Numbered from the stretch's first letter, positions 28,042-37,944 are shown. The stretch is DNA of 64,000 nucleotides from Pseudoduganella violaceinigra DSM 15887 (GCF_000425385.1 NZ_KE384359.1:1-64000); one strand, 5' to 3'. The notes: generated by a model from the sequence alone, not told the origin. Made by a program: numbers and translations.

Positions 28042-29211
28042 TTATTTCGAGAGCATGCGCATGGCGCGCTCGAGGCCTTCGATCGTGATGGGGAACATGC
28101 GGTTCTGCATGATCTGGCGGATGACTGCAATCGACTGGCGGTATTGCCACAGGCCTTCCGGCTCGGGGTTGAGCCAGATGAATTTCGGGAAGTGCGCGGT
28201 GAAGCGTCCCAGCCATTCGGCACCGGCTTCTTCGTTGTTGTATTCGACCGAGCCCCCCGGTTGCAGCACTTCGTAAGGACTCATGGTGGCGTCGCCCACG
28301 AAGATCAGCTTGGTGTCCGGCGGGTATTTGCGCAGCACGTCCCAGGTGGCGAAGCGTTCGGCGTTGCGGCGCCGGTTGCTGCGCCACAGGTAGTCGTACA
28401 CGCAGTTGTGGAAGTAGTAGAACTCCATGTTCTTGAACTCGGTCTTGGCGGCCGAGAACAGTTCTTCCGCCCGTTCGATGTGGTCGTCCATCGTGCCACC
28501 CACGTCCATCAGCATCAGCACCTTGACGTTGTTCTTGCGCTCGGGCTGCATCTTGATGTCGAGGTAGCCGGCGTTGCTGGCGGTGGCGCGGATGGTCTGG
28601 TCCAGCGCCAGTTCTTCCGCCGCGCCTTGGCGCGCGAATTTACGCAGGCGGCGTAGGGCGACCTTGATATTGCGCGTGCCCAGTTCGCGCTCGCCGTCGT
28701 AGTCCTTGTAGGTGCGCTGCTCCCATACCTTGACGGCGGTGCGGTTGCCGCCCTTGCCGCCGATGCGGATGCCTTCCGGATTGGTGCCGCCGTTGCCGAA
28801 CGGCGAGGTGCCGCCGCTGCCGATCCATTTATTGCCGCCCTCGTGGCGTTCCTTCTGCTCTTTCAGCAGCTCGTTCAAGCGGTCCATCAGCTTGTCGTAG
28901 CCGAATTTTTCCAGCGCGGCGATCTGCTCGGGCGTCAGTTCGCGCTTCATGCGCTGCAGCAGCCAGTCGAGCGGAATCTCCTTGGTGGTGTCGAAGACGG
29001 CGTTGATCCCTTTGAAGTATTGGCCGAAGGCGCGGTCGAACTTGTCGTAGTTGGCCTCGTCCTTCACCAGGCACAGGCGGCTCATGTAGTAGAAGTCGTC
29101 CAGCGAGGGTTCCAGCACCTGCTTTTGCATGGCTTCCAGCAGGGTGAGGAATTCCTTGATGGTGACCGGGATCTTGGCGTCTTTCAGCGTGAAGAAGAAA
29201 TCGATCAGCAT
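28042..29211 (-). CDS. VWA domain protein, CoxE-like
   Basis: A 389-residue cytosolic protein of the CoxE-like von Willebrand A group. The N-terminal half is helical and charged (a substrate- or partner-binding region), with a Gly-rich linker at about 130-150. The VWA domain begins at 'VKVLMLMDVGGTMDDH'; the usual MIDAS motif DxSxS is altered to D-V-G-G-T, so metal binding may be weakened. It is encoded with a MoxR ATPase, and such pairs work as chaperone-like remodelling systems for metalloenzymes. An acetyltransferase gene sits between them with 1-bp gaps or overlaps. Confidence 0.82.
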   Translation of the reverse strand: MLIDFFFTLKDAKIPVTIKEFLTLLEAMQKQVLEPSLDDFYYMSRLCLVKDEANYDKFDRAFGQYFKGINAVFDTTKEIPLDWLLQRMKRELTPEQIAALEKFGYDKLMDRLNELLKEQKERHEGGNKWIGSGGTSPFGNGGTNPEGIRIGGKGGNRTAVKVWEQRTYKDYDGERELGTRNIKVALRRLRKFARQGAAEELALDQTIRATASNAGYLDIKMQPERKNNVKVLMLMDVGGTMDDHIERAEELFSAAKTEFKNMEFYYFHNCVYDYLWRSNRRRNAERFATWDVLRKYPPDTKLIFVGDATMSPYEVLQPGGSVEYNNEEAGAEWLGRFTAHFPKFIWLNPEPEGLWQYRQSIAVIRQIMQNRMFPITIEGLERAMRMLSK

Positions 29212-29212
29212 G

Positions 29213-29800
29213 TCAGGCCCTCCGTGCCAGCAGGTAGTTCAGCTGGGCTTTCACTTCCGGCCATTCGCCGCGCACGATGCTGTACATGACGGTGTCGCGC
29301 ACGGTGCCGTCGCGCCGCGGCGCGTGGTGACGGATGACGCCGTCCTTCTTGCCGCCGATACGCTTGATGGCCGCTTGCGAAGCGTGGTTGAAATTGTCCG
29401 TGCGGAAGCCGACCACGGCGCAGCCCAGCGTGTCGAAGGCGTGCGCCAGCAACAGCAGCTTGCAGGTGGTGTTCACGTGCGTGCGCTGGGCGCTGCGGCG
29501 GTACCAGGTGTAGCCGATTTCCAGACGGTCGATGGCGGGCACGATGTCGTGGTAGCTGGTGGTGCCGAGCACCCGGCCGCTCACCGCTTCAATCACGGCG
29601 AAGGCCAGGCGGGACGGGCGCATCTCCAGCGCGGTGGCGATATAGGCTTCCACCTGCTGCGGTTCCGGTACCGAGGTGATGCGCAGCTTCCACAGTTCGC
29701 CGTCGCCGGCGGCGTCGCGCAGGGCGTCGGCGTGCTGCGGGCCGAGCGGCTCCAGGCGCAGGCCCTTGGCTTCCAGGGTGACCGGGCTTACAGCTTCCAT
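29213..29800 (-). CDS. GNAT acetyltransferase, RimJ/RimL type
   Basis: A 195-residue N-acetyltransferase. It has the RimJ/RimL layout: 'GLRLEPLGPQHADALRDAA' at the start, 'LGTTSYHDIVPAIDRLEIGYTWYRRSAQRTHVNTTCKLLLLAHAFDTLGC' covering strand 4, acetyl-CoA binding and helix 3, then 'VGFRTDNFNHASQAAIKRIGGKKDGVIR'. These enzymes acetylate protein N-termini, amino acids or small molecules. The start shares one base with the MoxR stop and the stop is one base from the VWA start, so it is fully embedded in that operon. Confidence 0.85.
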   Translation of the reverse strand: MEAVSPVTLEAKGLRLEPLGPQHADALRDAAGDGELWKLRITSVPEPQQVEAYIATALEMRPSRLAFAVIEAVSGRVLGTTSYHDIVPAIDRLEIGYTWYRRSAQRTHVNTTCKLLLLAHAFDTLGCAVVGFRTDNFNHASQAAIKRIGGKKDGVIRHHAPRRDGTVRDTVMYSIVRGEWPEVKAQLNYLLARRA

Positions 29801-30660
29801 CAGCGGTTGGTCCTCGACATGAATACCAGGCGTTCGAACAGGTGCACGTCCTGCTCGTTCTTCAGCAGGGCGCCATGCAGCGGCGGCACGGCGGCTTTCT
29901 GGTCTTTGCCGCGCAGGACTTCGGGCGGAATGTCTTCCGCCATCAGGAGCTTGAGCCAGTCCAGGAATTCGCTGGTGGACGGCTTTTTCTTCAGGCCCGG
30001 CACGTCGCGCACCTCGTAGAAGGTTTGCAGGGCGGTGGCCAGCAGTTCCTGCTTCAGGTGCGGGTAGTGGACCTTGACGATGGCTTCCATCGTGTCCTTG
30101 TCCGGGAATTTGATGTAGTGGAAGAAGCAGCGGCGCAGGAAGGCGTCCGGCAGCTCTTTCTCGTTGTTGGAGGTGATGATGACCAGCGGGCGGTGCTTGG
30201 CCTGCACCATTTCGCGCGTCTCGTAGACGTAGAACTCCATGCGGTCGAGTTCACGCAGCAGGTCGTTCGGGAATTCGATGTCGGCCTTGTCGATCTCGTC
30301 GATCAGCAGCACCACCGGTTCCGGCGCGGTGAAGGCTTGCCACAGCACGCCCTTGACGATGTAGTTGTGGATGTCGCGTACGCGCTCGTCGCCCAGCTGG
30401 GAGTCGCGCAGGCGCGATACGGCGTCGTATTCGTACAGGCCTTGCTGGGCCTTGGTGGTGGATTTGATATGCCATTGCATCAATGGCATATCGAGTGCGG
30501 CGGCGACTTCTTCGGCCAGCATGGTCTTGCCGGTGCCCGGTTCGCCCTTGATCAGCAAGGGGCGCTGCAGGGTCAGGGCGGCGTTGACAGCCAGTTTCAG
30601 GTCATTGGTGGCGACGTAGTTGTCGGAGCCTTCAAAGCGTTGCGGTGCGTGCATAGTCAT
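29800..30660 (-). CDS. MoxR-family AAA+ ATPase
   Basis: A 286-residue AAA+ ATPase. Walker A is 'GEPGTGKTMLAEEVA' (about 40-54), Walker B is 'VVLLIDEIDKADIEFPNDLL' (about 115-134), sensor 1 is 'VIITSNNEKELPDAFLRRCFFHYI' (about 155-178). MoxR proteins pair with VWA proteins to mature or activate enzymes such as molybdenum or copper oxidases. It leads an operon with the acetyltransferase and the VWA gene. A molybdenum hydroxylase lies 4 kb away but not in the operon; a link is only suggestive. Confidence 0.92.
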   Translation of the reverse strand: MTMHAPQRFEGSDNYVATNDLKLAVNAALTLQRPLLIKGEPGTGKTMLAEEVAAALDMPLMQWHIKSTTKAQQGLYEYDAVSRLRDSQLGDERVRDIHNYIVKGVLWQAFTAPEPVVLLIDEIDKADIEFPNDLLRELDRMEFYVYETREMVQAKHRPLVIITSNNEKELPDAFLRRCFFHYIKFPDKDTMEAIVKVHYPHLKQELLATALQTFYEVRDVPGLKKKPSTSEFLDWLKLLMAEDIPPEVLRGKDQKAAVPPLHGALLKNEQDVHLFERLVFMSRTNR

Positions 30661-30702
30661 ACTTCCGGTGAGGGTATCACCGGAAGTATATGCCAGACCG
30701 GC

Positions 30703-33543
30703 TTACGGTGGGCAGCTCGCTGCAGCAGGCCAGGCGCTCGTGCCGTCGATGGCGACCGGCGTGGAAAGCGGCGCCTTGAAGCCGTTTTTCTCGCACGGGA
30801 TGGCCCAGAAACGCTTGCTGGTGGCCGGGTAGCCGAAGCTGGCCACCTGGGCGGCCGCGGCGGCGCTGTACTTGATGCCCCACATATCGAAGTAATTGCG
30901 CTGGTCGCGGCCGGTGATCTTCGAGGTGACGATGACCAGGTAGTCTTCCGCGGTGATGCTCTGCACGGCGCTGCGGTTGGCGTAGCCGCCGTCGCCGAAG
31001 CCCAGCTTCGCGCGCTCGCTGCTCCAGGTGCTGTCGCTGCCCTGCGCCTTGTCCAGCAGGCGGTCGTGCAGATAGAGCAGGCGGTACAGGTCCCAGCCTT
31101 CGTCGCCCATGGTGCTGCGGTTATCCAGGGCGAGCTGCCAGTAGAAGTTCAGGCGGCCCCAGAACAGGTTTTCGTCGAACCACAGGCCGTTCTTCACGTA
31201 GTCCACCGGCGCAGCCTTGCCCTGGGCGGCCTGCAGCAGCGCGAAGGTTTCCTTCTGGCTGATGTCGCGGCCCCACTGCTTGGCGGCCGGGAAGTCGCGG
31301 TTGTAATGCAGCCATTTGTGGACCGGGAAGATATTGTTCGATACTTCGCCCGATTGTCCGCCGTACACCTTGAAGTGGCCGTATTGCAGGTTGTGGCCCA
31401 CTTCGTGCGACTCGCCCCAGCCCAGCGGTTCGAATTCCGCATAGCTGTCGATCGGCTGGCCGGAGCACATATAGCCGCAGTTGGCCTGGTCAGTGTTGAA
31501 GTGCTGGATGCCTGCCAGGCCGTGGGTGCCGGCATTGCTGCAATCCCAGCCATTCGCCTGGCAGAACGCCGACACGCCGGGCGCCAGGGACAGGTCGCGG
31601 CCATTGAAGGCGGCCAGGTTGTAGATGTCCTTGTACAAGTAGGTGTCGACATAGCCGGTCAGCTTCTGCACGTCGTCGCCGTAGTTGGCCAGCGTTTGGC
31701 GCATCTTGGCGGCGGTGGAGTGGACTTCGAAGCCCGGCGTCAGGAACTCCGACCAGCCCAGCTGGTTGTTGCGCACCGAGGCGGCGAAGGCGCTGGCGCT
31801 GGCCGGGCCGCTGTACACGGCATGCTGGCCGACGCCGGCGAATTGCAGGGAAGCGGTGACCGGGGTGTCGCTCTTTTCGACGGAGACATATACGATGCCG
31901 CCGTAAGGATTACTGATCTCGATGGAGCCGCCTGGCGCCAGGGGAATGCCGTTGCCCCACAAGTACATCGGGCGGTCGTAGGCGTCGCCGAAGACGTGCG
32001 CGGCGCCGGTGCGCAGCTGGTTGACGAAGACCGTGATGCGGGCGCTGCTGTTGTCGCTGCGGCTGACCTTGAGGGCGCGGCCCGGCAGGGCGTAGACGGC
32101 GGCGCTGGCGCTGAAGTCCACGCTGCGGGTGGTGAAGCTGCGGTTGACGGTGACGGCGGCCGCGCCGGCCGGAATCGGCGGGCTGAAACTGCTGCCCTCC
32201 AGGTTGGCGGCCGGCTGGATGCTGCGGCTGTTGGCCAGGGCGTGGTCGGAGAACAGGGCGCGCATGAAGGTGTTGACCGGGGTGCTGCCCTTGGCCATCG
32301 GGTAATGCACCTGCTTGCGGTAGTAGTCGCCCAGCAGGACCAGCTGCTTGAGCAGGGCCGGCGTATCGGCGTCGAACAGGCGCTTGCCGCCGGTTTCGAC
32401 CGAGGCGATCCAGTCCTTCAGCAGGCCGGCGCCGTCATAAAACTCGCTGTTGATGCCGGCCGCTTCGGTGCAGCGGCTGTCGCTGGTGCACTGGCTCCAG
32501 TTGAAGGCGTAGTCGCCGGCGGCCAGGTGGTTGACCAGGCGGCTGAGCGCCTGCATCGGCTTCAGCGCCGACGGCTGGGCTGCCACCATGGCGTCCTTGC
32601 TGCTCCAGGCGGCGCTGTCCTGGCTGAAGTAGTTGCCCGGGTAGGGCAGGGGCGCCAGGCCCAGCAGGCCGGCCACCTGCGGCAGGCCGCCGTCGCCCCA
32701 GCTGCCGGTGTGCTGGTACAGCATGGGCTTGCCCGCCGCCAGCGATTTGTCGAGGAAGGACAGCAAGGCGGCATTGTCGTCGTTCAGCGTGCTGGCCTCG
32801 CTGCCGACCAGCAGCAACTGACTGTCCTTGGTGCAGGCGTCCAGCTGCTTGTCGTCGGTACAGGTGTTGACGGTCCAGTTCGGGAACTGAGCCTTGAACC
32901 AGTTTTTCAGTGCGCTCTGTTCGCCGGCGCTATAGCGCAGCAGGCTGATGCTGCGTGCCGCGCCGATGTCCTGCTGCTGGCCAAGCAGCAGCCAGGACAG
33001 CAGGCGGCGCACCGGCGCTGTCATCTCCGGCGCGCTGCCGGATTGCATGGTGCCGATGATATTGCTGCCGAAAGCGGCAACGCGCGCCGCCTGCACCTGG
33101 CCGGCGATGGCCAGGCCGTTGCCGCCGCTGCCCACGGCCAGCGGGTAGGTGCGCGCCGATTCGCGCATCGGTTGCGGCGTCAGCAGCTGGGAATTGCGGC
33201 CCGGGTTGTAGGTGATGGCGGCGCCGCCCCAGACCTGGCCCAGCAGGTTGGACTGTTCGCTTTCGCGCAGCGCCAACTGTTGCTTAATTGCATCAATGAG
33301 CTTGGTGCTGTCGGGCAGCTTGCTGACGTCGCCGTCGCGCATGGCGAGGGTCAAGACATCGGTGCCGGCACCCGGGCCGCTGCCGGGCGTGTTGCCGCCG
33401 TTGGTTGGCGTTGCGCCGGTCGGCGTGGCGCCAGCATTGGCGGACGCATCGGACTTGCTGCCGCCGCCGCAGGCACTCAACAGCAGGGCCAGGACCATGG
33501 TCGCCAGCAGGGGCCGGCGCGGTTTGCTCAGGTAATCAATCAT
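30703..33543 (-). CDS. ImpA-family (M60-like) metalloprotease lipoprotein
   Basis: A 946-residue secreted metalloprotease related to Pseudomonas IMPa and M60-like mucin-degrading peptidases. It has a lipoprotein signal with lipobox 'LLLSAC' and a Gly/Ser/Thr-rich linker. A large N-terminal region precedes the gluzincin motif 'ESHEVGHNLQYGHF', with HEVGH at about 713-717. Several paired cysteines (for example 'CTDDKQLDAC', 'CQANGWDC', 'CGYMC') indicate disulfides. Such enzymes cut O-glycosylated proteins, so host or environmental glycoproteins are likely substrates; this is inferred. It is monocistronic with a following operon on the same strand, 42 bp away. Confidence 0.85.
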   Translation of the reverse strand: MIDYLSKPRRPLLATMVLALLLSACGGGSKSDASANAGATPTGATPTNGGNTPGSGPGAGTDVLTLAMRDGDVSKLPDSTKLIDAIKQQLALRESEQSNLLGQVWGGAAITYNPGRNSQLLTPQPMRESARTYPLAVGSGGNGLAIAGQVQAARVAAFGSNIIGTMQSGSAPEMTAPVRRLLSWLLLGQQQDIGAARSISLLRYSAGEQSALKNWFKAQFPNWTVNTCTDDKQLDACTKDSQLLLVGSEASTLNDDNAALLSFLDKSLAAGKPMLYQHTGSWGDGGLPQVAGLLGLAPLPYPGNYFSQDSAAWSSKDAMVAAQPSALKPMQALSRLVNHLAAGDYAFNWSQCTSDSRCTEAAGINSEFYDGAGLLKDWIASVETGGKRLFDADTPALLKQLVLLGDYYRKQVHYPMAKGSTPVNTFMRALFSDHALANSRSIQPAANLEGSSFSPPIPAGAAAVTVNRSFTTRSVDFSASAAVYALPGRALKVSRSDNSSARITVFVNQLRTGAAHVFGDAYDRPMYLWGNGIPLAPGGSIEISNPYGGIVYVSVEKSDTPVTASLQFAGVGQHAVYSGPASASAFAASVRNNQLGWSEFLTPGFEVHSTAAKMRQTLANYGDDVQKLTGYVDTYLYKDIYNLAAFNGRDLSLAPGVSAFCQANGWDCSNAGTHGLAGIQHFNTDQANCGYMCSGQPIDSYAEFEPLGWGESHEVGHNLQYGHFKVYGGQSGEVSNNIFPVHKWLHYNRDFPAAKQWGRDISQKETFALLQAAQGKAAPVDYVKNGLWFDENLFWGRLNFYWQLALDNRSTMGDEGWDLYRLLYLHDRLLDKAQGSDSTWSSERAKLGFGDGGYANRSAVQSITAEDYLVIVTSKITGRDQRNYFDMWGIKYSAAAAAQVASFGYPATSKRFWAIPCEKNGFKAPLSTPVAIDGTSAWPAAASCPP

Positions 33544-33761
33544 GTGGAATTGCCGTGCGGCACTTAATGTGGTTGAACTTAACTGTCCAATCTACCATTA
33601 ATTTCCATGTGGAAACAATTACTTTTTTTCGATGTTGTCAAAACTAGACCTATTTGATGGACGGTATTTTGACTTGTAAGGTAAAATCGCAGGTTGAGGG
33701 CGCGAAGTCCGGGTTGTTGCGCCACGCAGTATCCGATTTCAACTGATTTAAAGCCCACACT

Positions 33762-34082
33762 ATGAAAAAAATCTTCGCACTCCTCGCGCTGGTCGCCGTA
33801 GCGCAAGGTGCCGCAGCTGCGGACATCGTCGGCGACGCCAAGAATGCAAAAGGCAAAATCGAGATGTGTATCGGTTGCCATGCCATCCCAGGCTATAAAG
33901 CGACCTTCCCGGAAGTGTTCCAGGTCCCGATGATCGGCGGCCAATCCGCCAAGTACATTGAAAACGCACTCAAGGCTTACCAGAAGGGCCAGCGCAAGCA
34001 CCCGTCCATGAAGGGCATCGCCACCAGCCTGTCCGAGCAGGATATTGCCGACATCGCCGCGTTCTACTCCCAGCAGAAATAA
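33762..34082 (+). CDS. Exported c-type cytochrome (class I), first copy
   Basis: A 106-residue periplasmic monoheme cytochrome. The signal peptide ends near 'AAAAD' (about 20). The heme motif is 'CIGCH', and the probable distal ligand is Met in 'HPSMKGIA'. The C-terminal helix 'SEQDIADIAAFYSQQ' is typical of cytochromes c4/c5/c553. It is 11 bp upstream of a second cytochrome and shares its transcription unit, which ends at a terminator at 34456. Likely an electron carrier to a terminal oxidase or from the nearby molybdenum hydroxylase. Confidence 0.88.
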   Translation: MKKIFALLALVAVAQGAAAADIVGDAKNAKGKIEMCIGCHAIPGYKATFPEVFQVPMIGGQSAKYIENALKAYQKGQRKHPSMKGIATSLSEQDIADIAAFYSQQK

Positions 34083-34093
34083 GGCCCGGAACC

Positions 34094-34435
34094 ATGAAAA
34101 AACTGATCATTGCCCTGTTCTGCTCCGCCGTGTCGTTCAGCGCCCTGGCTGGCGGCAATATTGAAAACGGCAAGGCCCTGACCGAGAAATACAGCTGCAA
34201 CACCTGCCACGGCAAGGACTTCAATACCCCGCTCGACCCGAGCTATCCGAAGCTGGCCGGCCAGCACAAGGATTACCTGGTGCACGCCCTGACCGCCTAC
34301 AAGCGCGGCGACAAGCCGAACGGCCGCTCGGACGGCACCATGACCAAACAGGTCGAACCGCTGACCAATAAGGACATCCAGGACATCGCCGCCTACCTGC
34401 ACTCGCTGCAAGGTTCGCTGGTCCTGAAGCGCTGA
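34094..34435 (+). CDS. Exported c-type cytochrome (class I), second copy
   Basis: A 113-residue periplasmic monoheme cytochrome with a signal peptide (1-16, 'SALAGG'), heme motif 'CNTCH', candidate Met ligand in 'DGTMTKQ' and C-terminal helix 'DIQDIAAYLHSLQ'. It resembles the first copy and probably arose by duplication. A rho-independent terminator follows 20 bp after the stop. Confidence 0.88.
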   Translation: MKKLIIALFCSAVSFSALAGGNIENGKALTEKYSCNTCHGKDFNTPLDPSYPKLAGQHKDYLVHALTAYKRGDKPNGRSDGTMTKQVEPLTNKDIQDIAAYLHSLQGSLVLKR

Positions 34436-34455
34436 ATCAGTACCGCATCCAAAGG

Positions 34456-34479
34456 AGCCCGCCATGCGCGGGCTTTTTC
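34456..34479 (+). terminator. Rho-independent terminator after the cytochrome pair
   Basis: AGCCCGC (34456-34462) pairs with GCGGGCT (34468-34474) around a 5-base loop and is followed by a T-run. It closes the two-cytochrome unit. Confidence 0.85.
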
Positions 34480-34508
34480 ATTTTTCGCAAGCGAAGGAGA
34501 AGGGGTTC

Positions 34509-34682
34509 GTGACGACATACCGCATGGTCCTTGGGACGCTCCTGGTCCTGCACGCCTTTTTCTTCATTTGGCTGTGCACGCGCTTTCGCTCCATGCCCGT
34601 GCTGAAGGCGAAAATCGTCGGTGCGCTGGCGCTGGCGTTCAGCGTGGCGGCCCTGCTCGTGATGTGCTTCATGCCGCGGTAG
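34509..34682 (+). CDS. Small two-helix membrane protein
   Basis: A 57-residue protein with two predicted membrane helices ('MVLGTLLVLHAFFFIWLC' and 'IVGALALAFSVAALLVMCF') joined by a short basic loop. I chose the GTG at 34509 because it follows GAAGGAGAAGGGG; the upstream ATG at 34464 lies inside the terminator loop. No family recognised. It sits between the cytochromes and the molybdenum hydroxylase genes. Confidence 0.55.
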   Translation: MTTYRMVLGTLLVLHAFFFIWLCTRFRSMPVLKAKIVGALALAFSVAALLVMCFMPR

Positions 34683-34790
34683 GCGCCGCCGGCCTTCCTG
34701 GCCGCTCAAACCATGGTTGCCGGCATTCGTCACAGCGCCGTTTCGCCGCCCGCCGCCGCTGTTAATCTTCCCCCAACTTTCGGGGGAAAC

Positions 34791-35254
<464 letters not shown>

Positions 35255-35258
<4 letters not shown>

Positions 35259-37402
35259 GCAGCCGCCGCGATTTCCTCAAGACCCTGGCGGCGGGCGGCC
35301 TGCTGGTGGCCATCGGCGGCAGGGCAGGGGCGGCCGACGCGCCGCTGACGCCGCCGCCGGGCTGGGTGCGCATTGCGCCCGACGGCAGCGTCACCATTCT
35401 TTCCAACACCAGCGAATTGGGGCAGGGCACCGGCACCGCCATCGCCCAAATGCTGGCCGATGAAATGGACCTGGACTGGCGCACCGTGCGCATCGAAATG
35501 GCGCCATTGGAACAGCAGTTCATCAACCCCGGCTGGGGCGAATACGCCACCTATGGCAGCGGCGGCGTGGCGCGCCAGTTCGCCCAGCTGCGCAAGGCCG
35601 GGGCGCAGGCGCGCGCCATGCTGATCGGCGCCGCGGCGCAACAATGGCAAGTGCCGGCCGCCGAGTGCGATACGCAGGCCGGCGCCGTGCTGCACGGGCC
35701 GAGCGGCCGCAAGCTCGCTTACGCAAGCTTGGCGGGGCAGGCTGCCGCCCAGCCGGTGCCGGCCGACCCGCCGCTGATGCCGAAGGAGCGCTGGCGCCAC
35801 ATGGGCAAGGACGTGGCCCGGCTCGACCTGCCGGGCAAGACCGACGGCAGCGCCGTGTACGGCATCGATGTCAAGCTGCCCGGCATGCTGTATGCGGCGA
35901 TCCGGCAATGCCCGCATTTCGGCGGCACGCTGGCGGCGCTCGATGCGCAGCCGGCGCTGGCCAGGCGCGGCGTGAAGAAAGTGGTGCGCCTGCCGGGCGC
36001 CGTGGCCGTGGTGGCCGACAGCTACTGGCGCGCGCAGCAGGCGCTGAATGTGCTCAAGCCGGAATGGGACCTGGGCGCCGCCAGCCGGCATTCCAGCGCG
36101 CCGTACCGCGCCATGCTGCACGAGGCCATGCGGGAGGAGGGCGACCTGGTGCTGTCGCGCAATGCCAAGGCGGAGGACGTCAATGCCGCGCATAATGCCG
36201 GCGCGGCCAGGGCCGTCGCCTGGCTGGAACGCAGCTACAGCGTCCCCCTGCTGGCCCACGCCACCATGGAGCCGATGAACGGCACCGCCAGCGTCAAGGA
36301 CGGCAAGGCCGAGCTTTGGCTGCCGACCCAGGCGCCGGACCTGGCCCGCACCTACGTCGGCAAGGCGCTCGGCATCGAGCGCGACGCCGTCACCATCCAC
36401 ATCACCTTGAGCGGCGGCGGTTTCGGGCGCCGCATCGAGGCCGACTTTGCCGTGCAGGCGGCGCTGCTGGCGCAGCAGGCCGGCGCGCCGGTCAAGCTGC
36501 TCTGGAGCCGCGAAGAAGATATGCGCCGCGGCTACCACCGTCCGGCGGCGCTGCTGCGCCTGCGTGCCGGCTTCGACGCCGCCGGTGCCCTGGCCGCGGT
36601 GCGCATGGACAGCGCTAGCGACAGCGTGTACAACTATTCGCGCTTCGCCATGGACAAGCAATACACCAAGCCTTTCGACGGCAGTGCGGTCGGCGTGCCG
36701 CCCACCCGCTGCTACGCCTTGCCCGCGTTCATCCGTCGCACCCATACCGTCGAAGCCGGCGTGCCGCTCGGCTATTGGCGCTCCGTCGCGGCATCGCAGA
36801 ACGACTTTGCCAGCGAAAGCTTCATCGACGAGCTGGCCTTGCGCGCCGGGGCCGACCCCTTCGACTACCGGCGCGGCCTGATGAAGCCGGGCAGCCGCGA
36901 ACGCGCCCTGCTGGACCGGCTGGAAGCGGCGTCCGGCTGGCGCGCGGCGGCGGCGCCGGGCCGCCACCGCGGCATGGCCTTCGCCTGGGCCAATGGCACC
37001 TGCATCGGCCATGTGGTCGAACTGTCGGTCGATGCGCAGTCGCGCGTCACCCTGCACCGCGTGGCCACGGCGCTGGACTGCGGCATCGCCGTCAATCCGC
37101 GCAATGTGCGCGGCCAGGTGGAAGGCGGCATCATCTTCGCGCTGACAGCGGCCTTCTACGGCGAGATCACGGTCAAGGATGGCGCGGTGGAGCAGGCCAA
37201 CTTCACCGACTACCGGCTGCTGTCGCTGGCGGAGACCCCGGCGATTTCGGTGACCATCCTCGACAGCAACGAGGCACCGGGCGGCGTCGGCGAGGAAGCG
37301 GTCGGGCCGCTGGCGCCGGCCCTGGCCAACGCCTTGTTCGCCGCCACCGGCAAGCGCTACACCGCGCTGCCGCTGGCCAAGGCCGGCCTGCGTCTGGCCT
37401 AG
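35255..37402 (+). CDS. Molybdopterin-binding large subunit, IorB/aldehyde-dehydrogenase type
   Basis: A 715-residue catalytic subunit that oxidises an aldehyde or N-heterocycle, with molybdopterin-cytosine dinucleotide cofactor (from family knowledge). A twin-arginine signal 'MSSRRDFLKTLAAGG' starts the protein, so the folded complex is exported, and the small subunit may be carried along as a hitch-hiker. Conserved segments include 'ELGQGTGTAIAQMLADEM', 'LSGGGFGRRIEADFAVQAA' and the C-terminal 'NEAPGGVGEEAVGPLAPALANAL', whose Glu is the usual catalytic base. The nearby cytochromes c could accept electrons. Confidence 0.9.
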
Positions 37403-37411
37403 GGCGGCGCA

Positions 37412-37453
37412 ATTATTTGATAGTTTCTATGTGGCATTCATGGTCTATGCTGG
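37412..37453 (+). promoter_or_regulatory. Conserved promoter-like motif, copy A
   Basis: This 42-bp block matches the block at 37945-37986 at 31 of 42 positions without gaps. The conserved parts are ATTATT.GATAGTTTCT at the left and TGGTCTA.G.TGG at the right, with a variable 12-base middle. That is the pattern of a bipartite promoter. It ends 29 bp before the start of the unknown gene at 37483. Confidence 0.55.
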
Positions 37454-37482
37454 AGAAAGATAGATGCATGGAGGGAATGAGC

Positions 37483-37926
37483 ATGGAAACTTCGACAATC
37501 TATGTCAGCCACGCGCTGCCGGCGCGCGGCCTGCAGCGGCATGTGGACCGGGCCCTGGGCCGGGTCGGCGCCTTGCCGCTGCTGGTGCGCCAGGTGTCGC
37601 GCCATATCGTGGCGCTGGAACTGCGCGACGTCGCTTTCAGCTGGCCCGATGTACTGCAGGGGCGCGGCAGCCGCGCCGCGCTGGGCGGCCTGGCGTTGCG
37701 CCTGGCGTCGGCGTTCGGCTCCAGCCACGCCATCGTCACGCCGCGCGCGGGCCCCGGTGCCGGCGCGGCCTGGGACGATTTCGCGGACCAGGCCACCCTG
37801 GCGGAAATGCTGGCGCGGCTGGAAGGGCGTGCCGGCGCCTGCATCCACCTGCAGCCGGACGGCCAACTGGCGGCGGCGCCGCAGGCGCGCCTGCTGGGCG
37901 GCTACTGCGTGCTGCGGCGGCCGTAA
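37483..37926 (+). CDS. Protein of unknown function (147 residues)
   Basis: A 147-residue, probably soluble protein, opening 'METSTIYVSHALPARGLQRHVDRAL' with many Ala, Gly and Arg residues. No signal, membrane segment or known motif is visible; a 'LLGGYCVLRR' end is notable. I chose the ATG at 37483, 7 bases after GGAGGG; in-frame ATGs at 37468 and 37477 are alternatives. It is preceded by motif copy A and followed by copy B and two small membrane proteins. Confidence 0.55.
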   Translation: METSTIYVSHALPARGLQRHVDRALGRVGALPLLVRQVSRHIVALELRDVAFSWPDVLQGRGSRAALGGLALRLASAFGSSHAIVTPRAGPGAGAAWDDFADQATLAEMLARLEGRAGACIHLQPDGQLAAAPQARLLGGYCVLRRP

Positions 37927-37944
37927 ATTTTTTGCCCTTCCGCG

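Noticed and set aside
29842..33567. 1241-codon plus-strand frame opposite the MoxR and ImpA genes
   Set aside because: It is the antisense shadow of well-recognised genes in GC-rich DNA, with His/Gln/Val-biased composition and no known domain.
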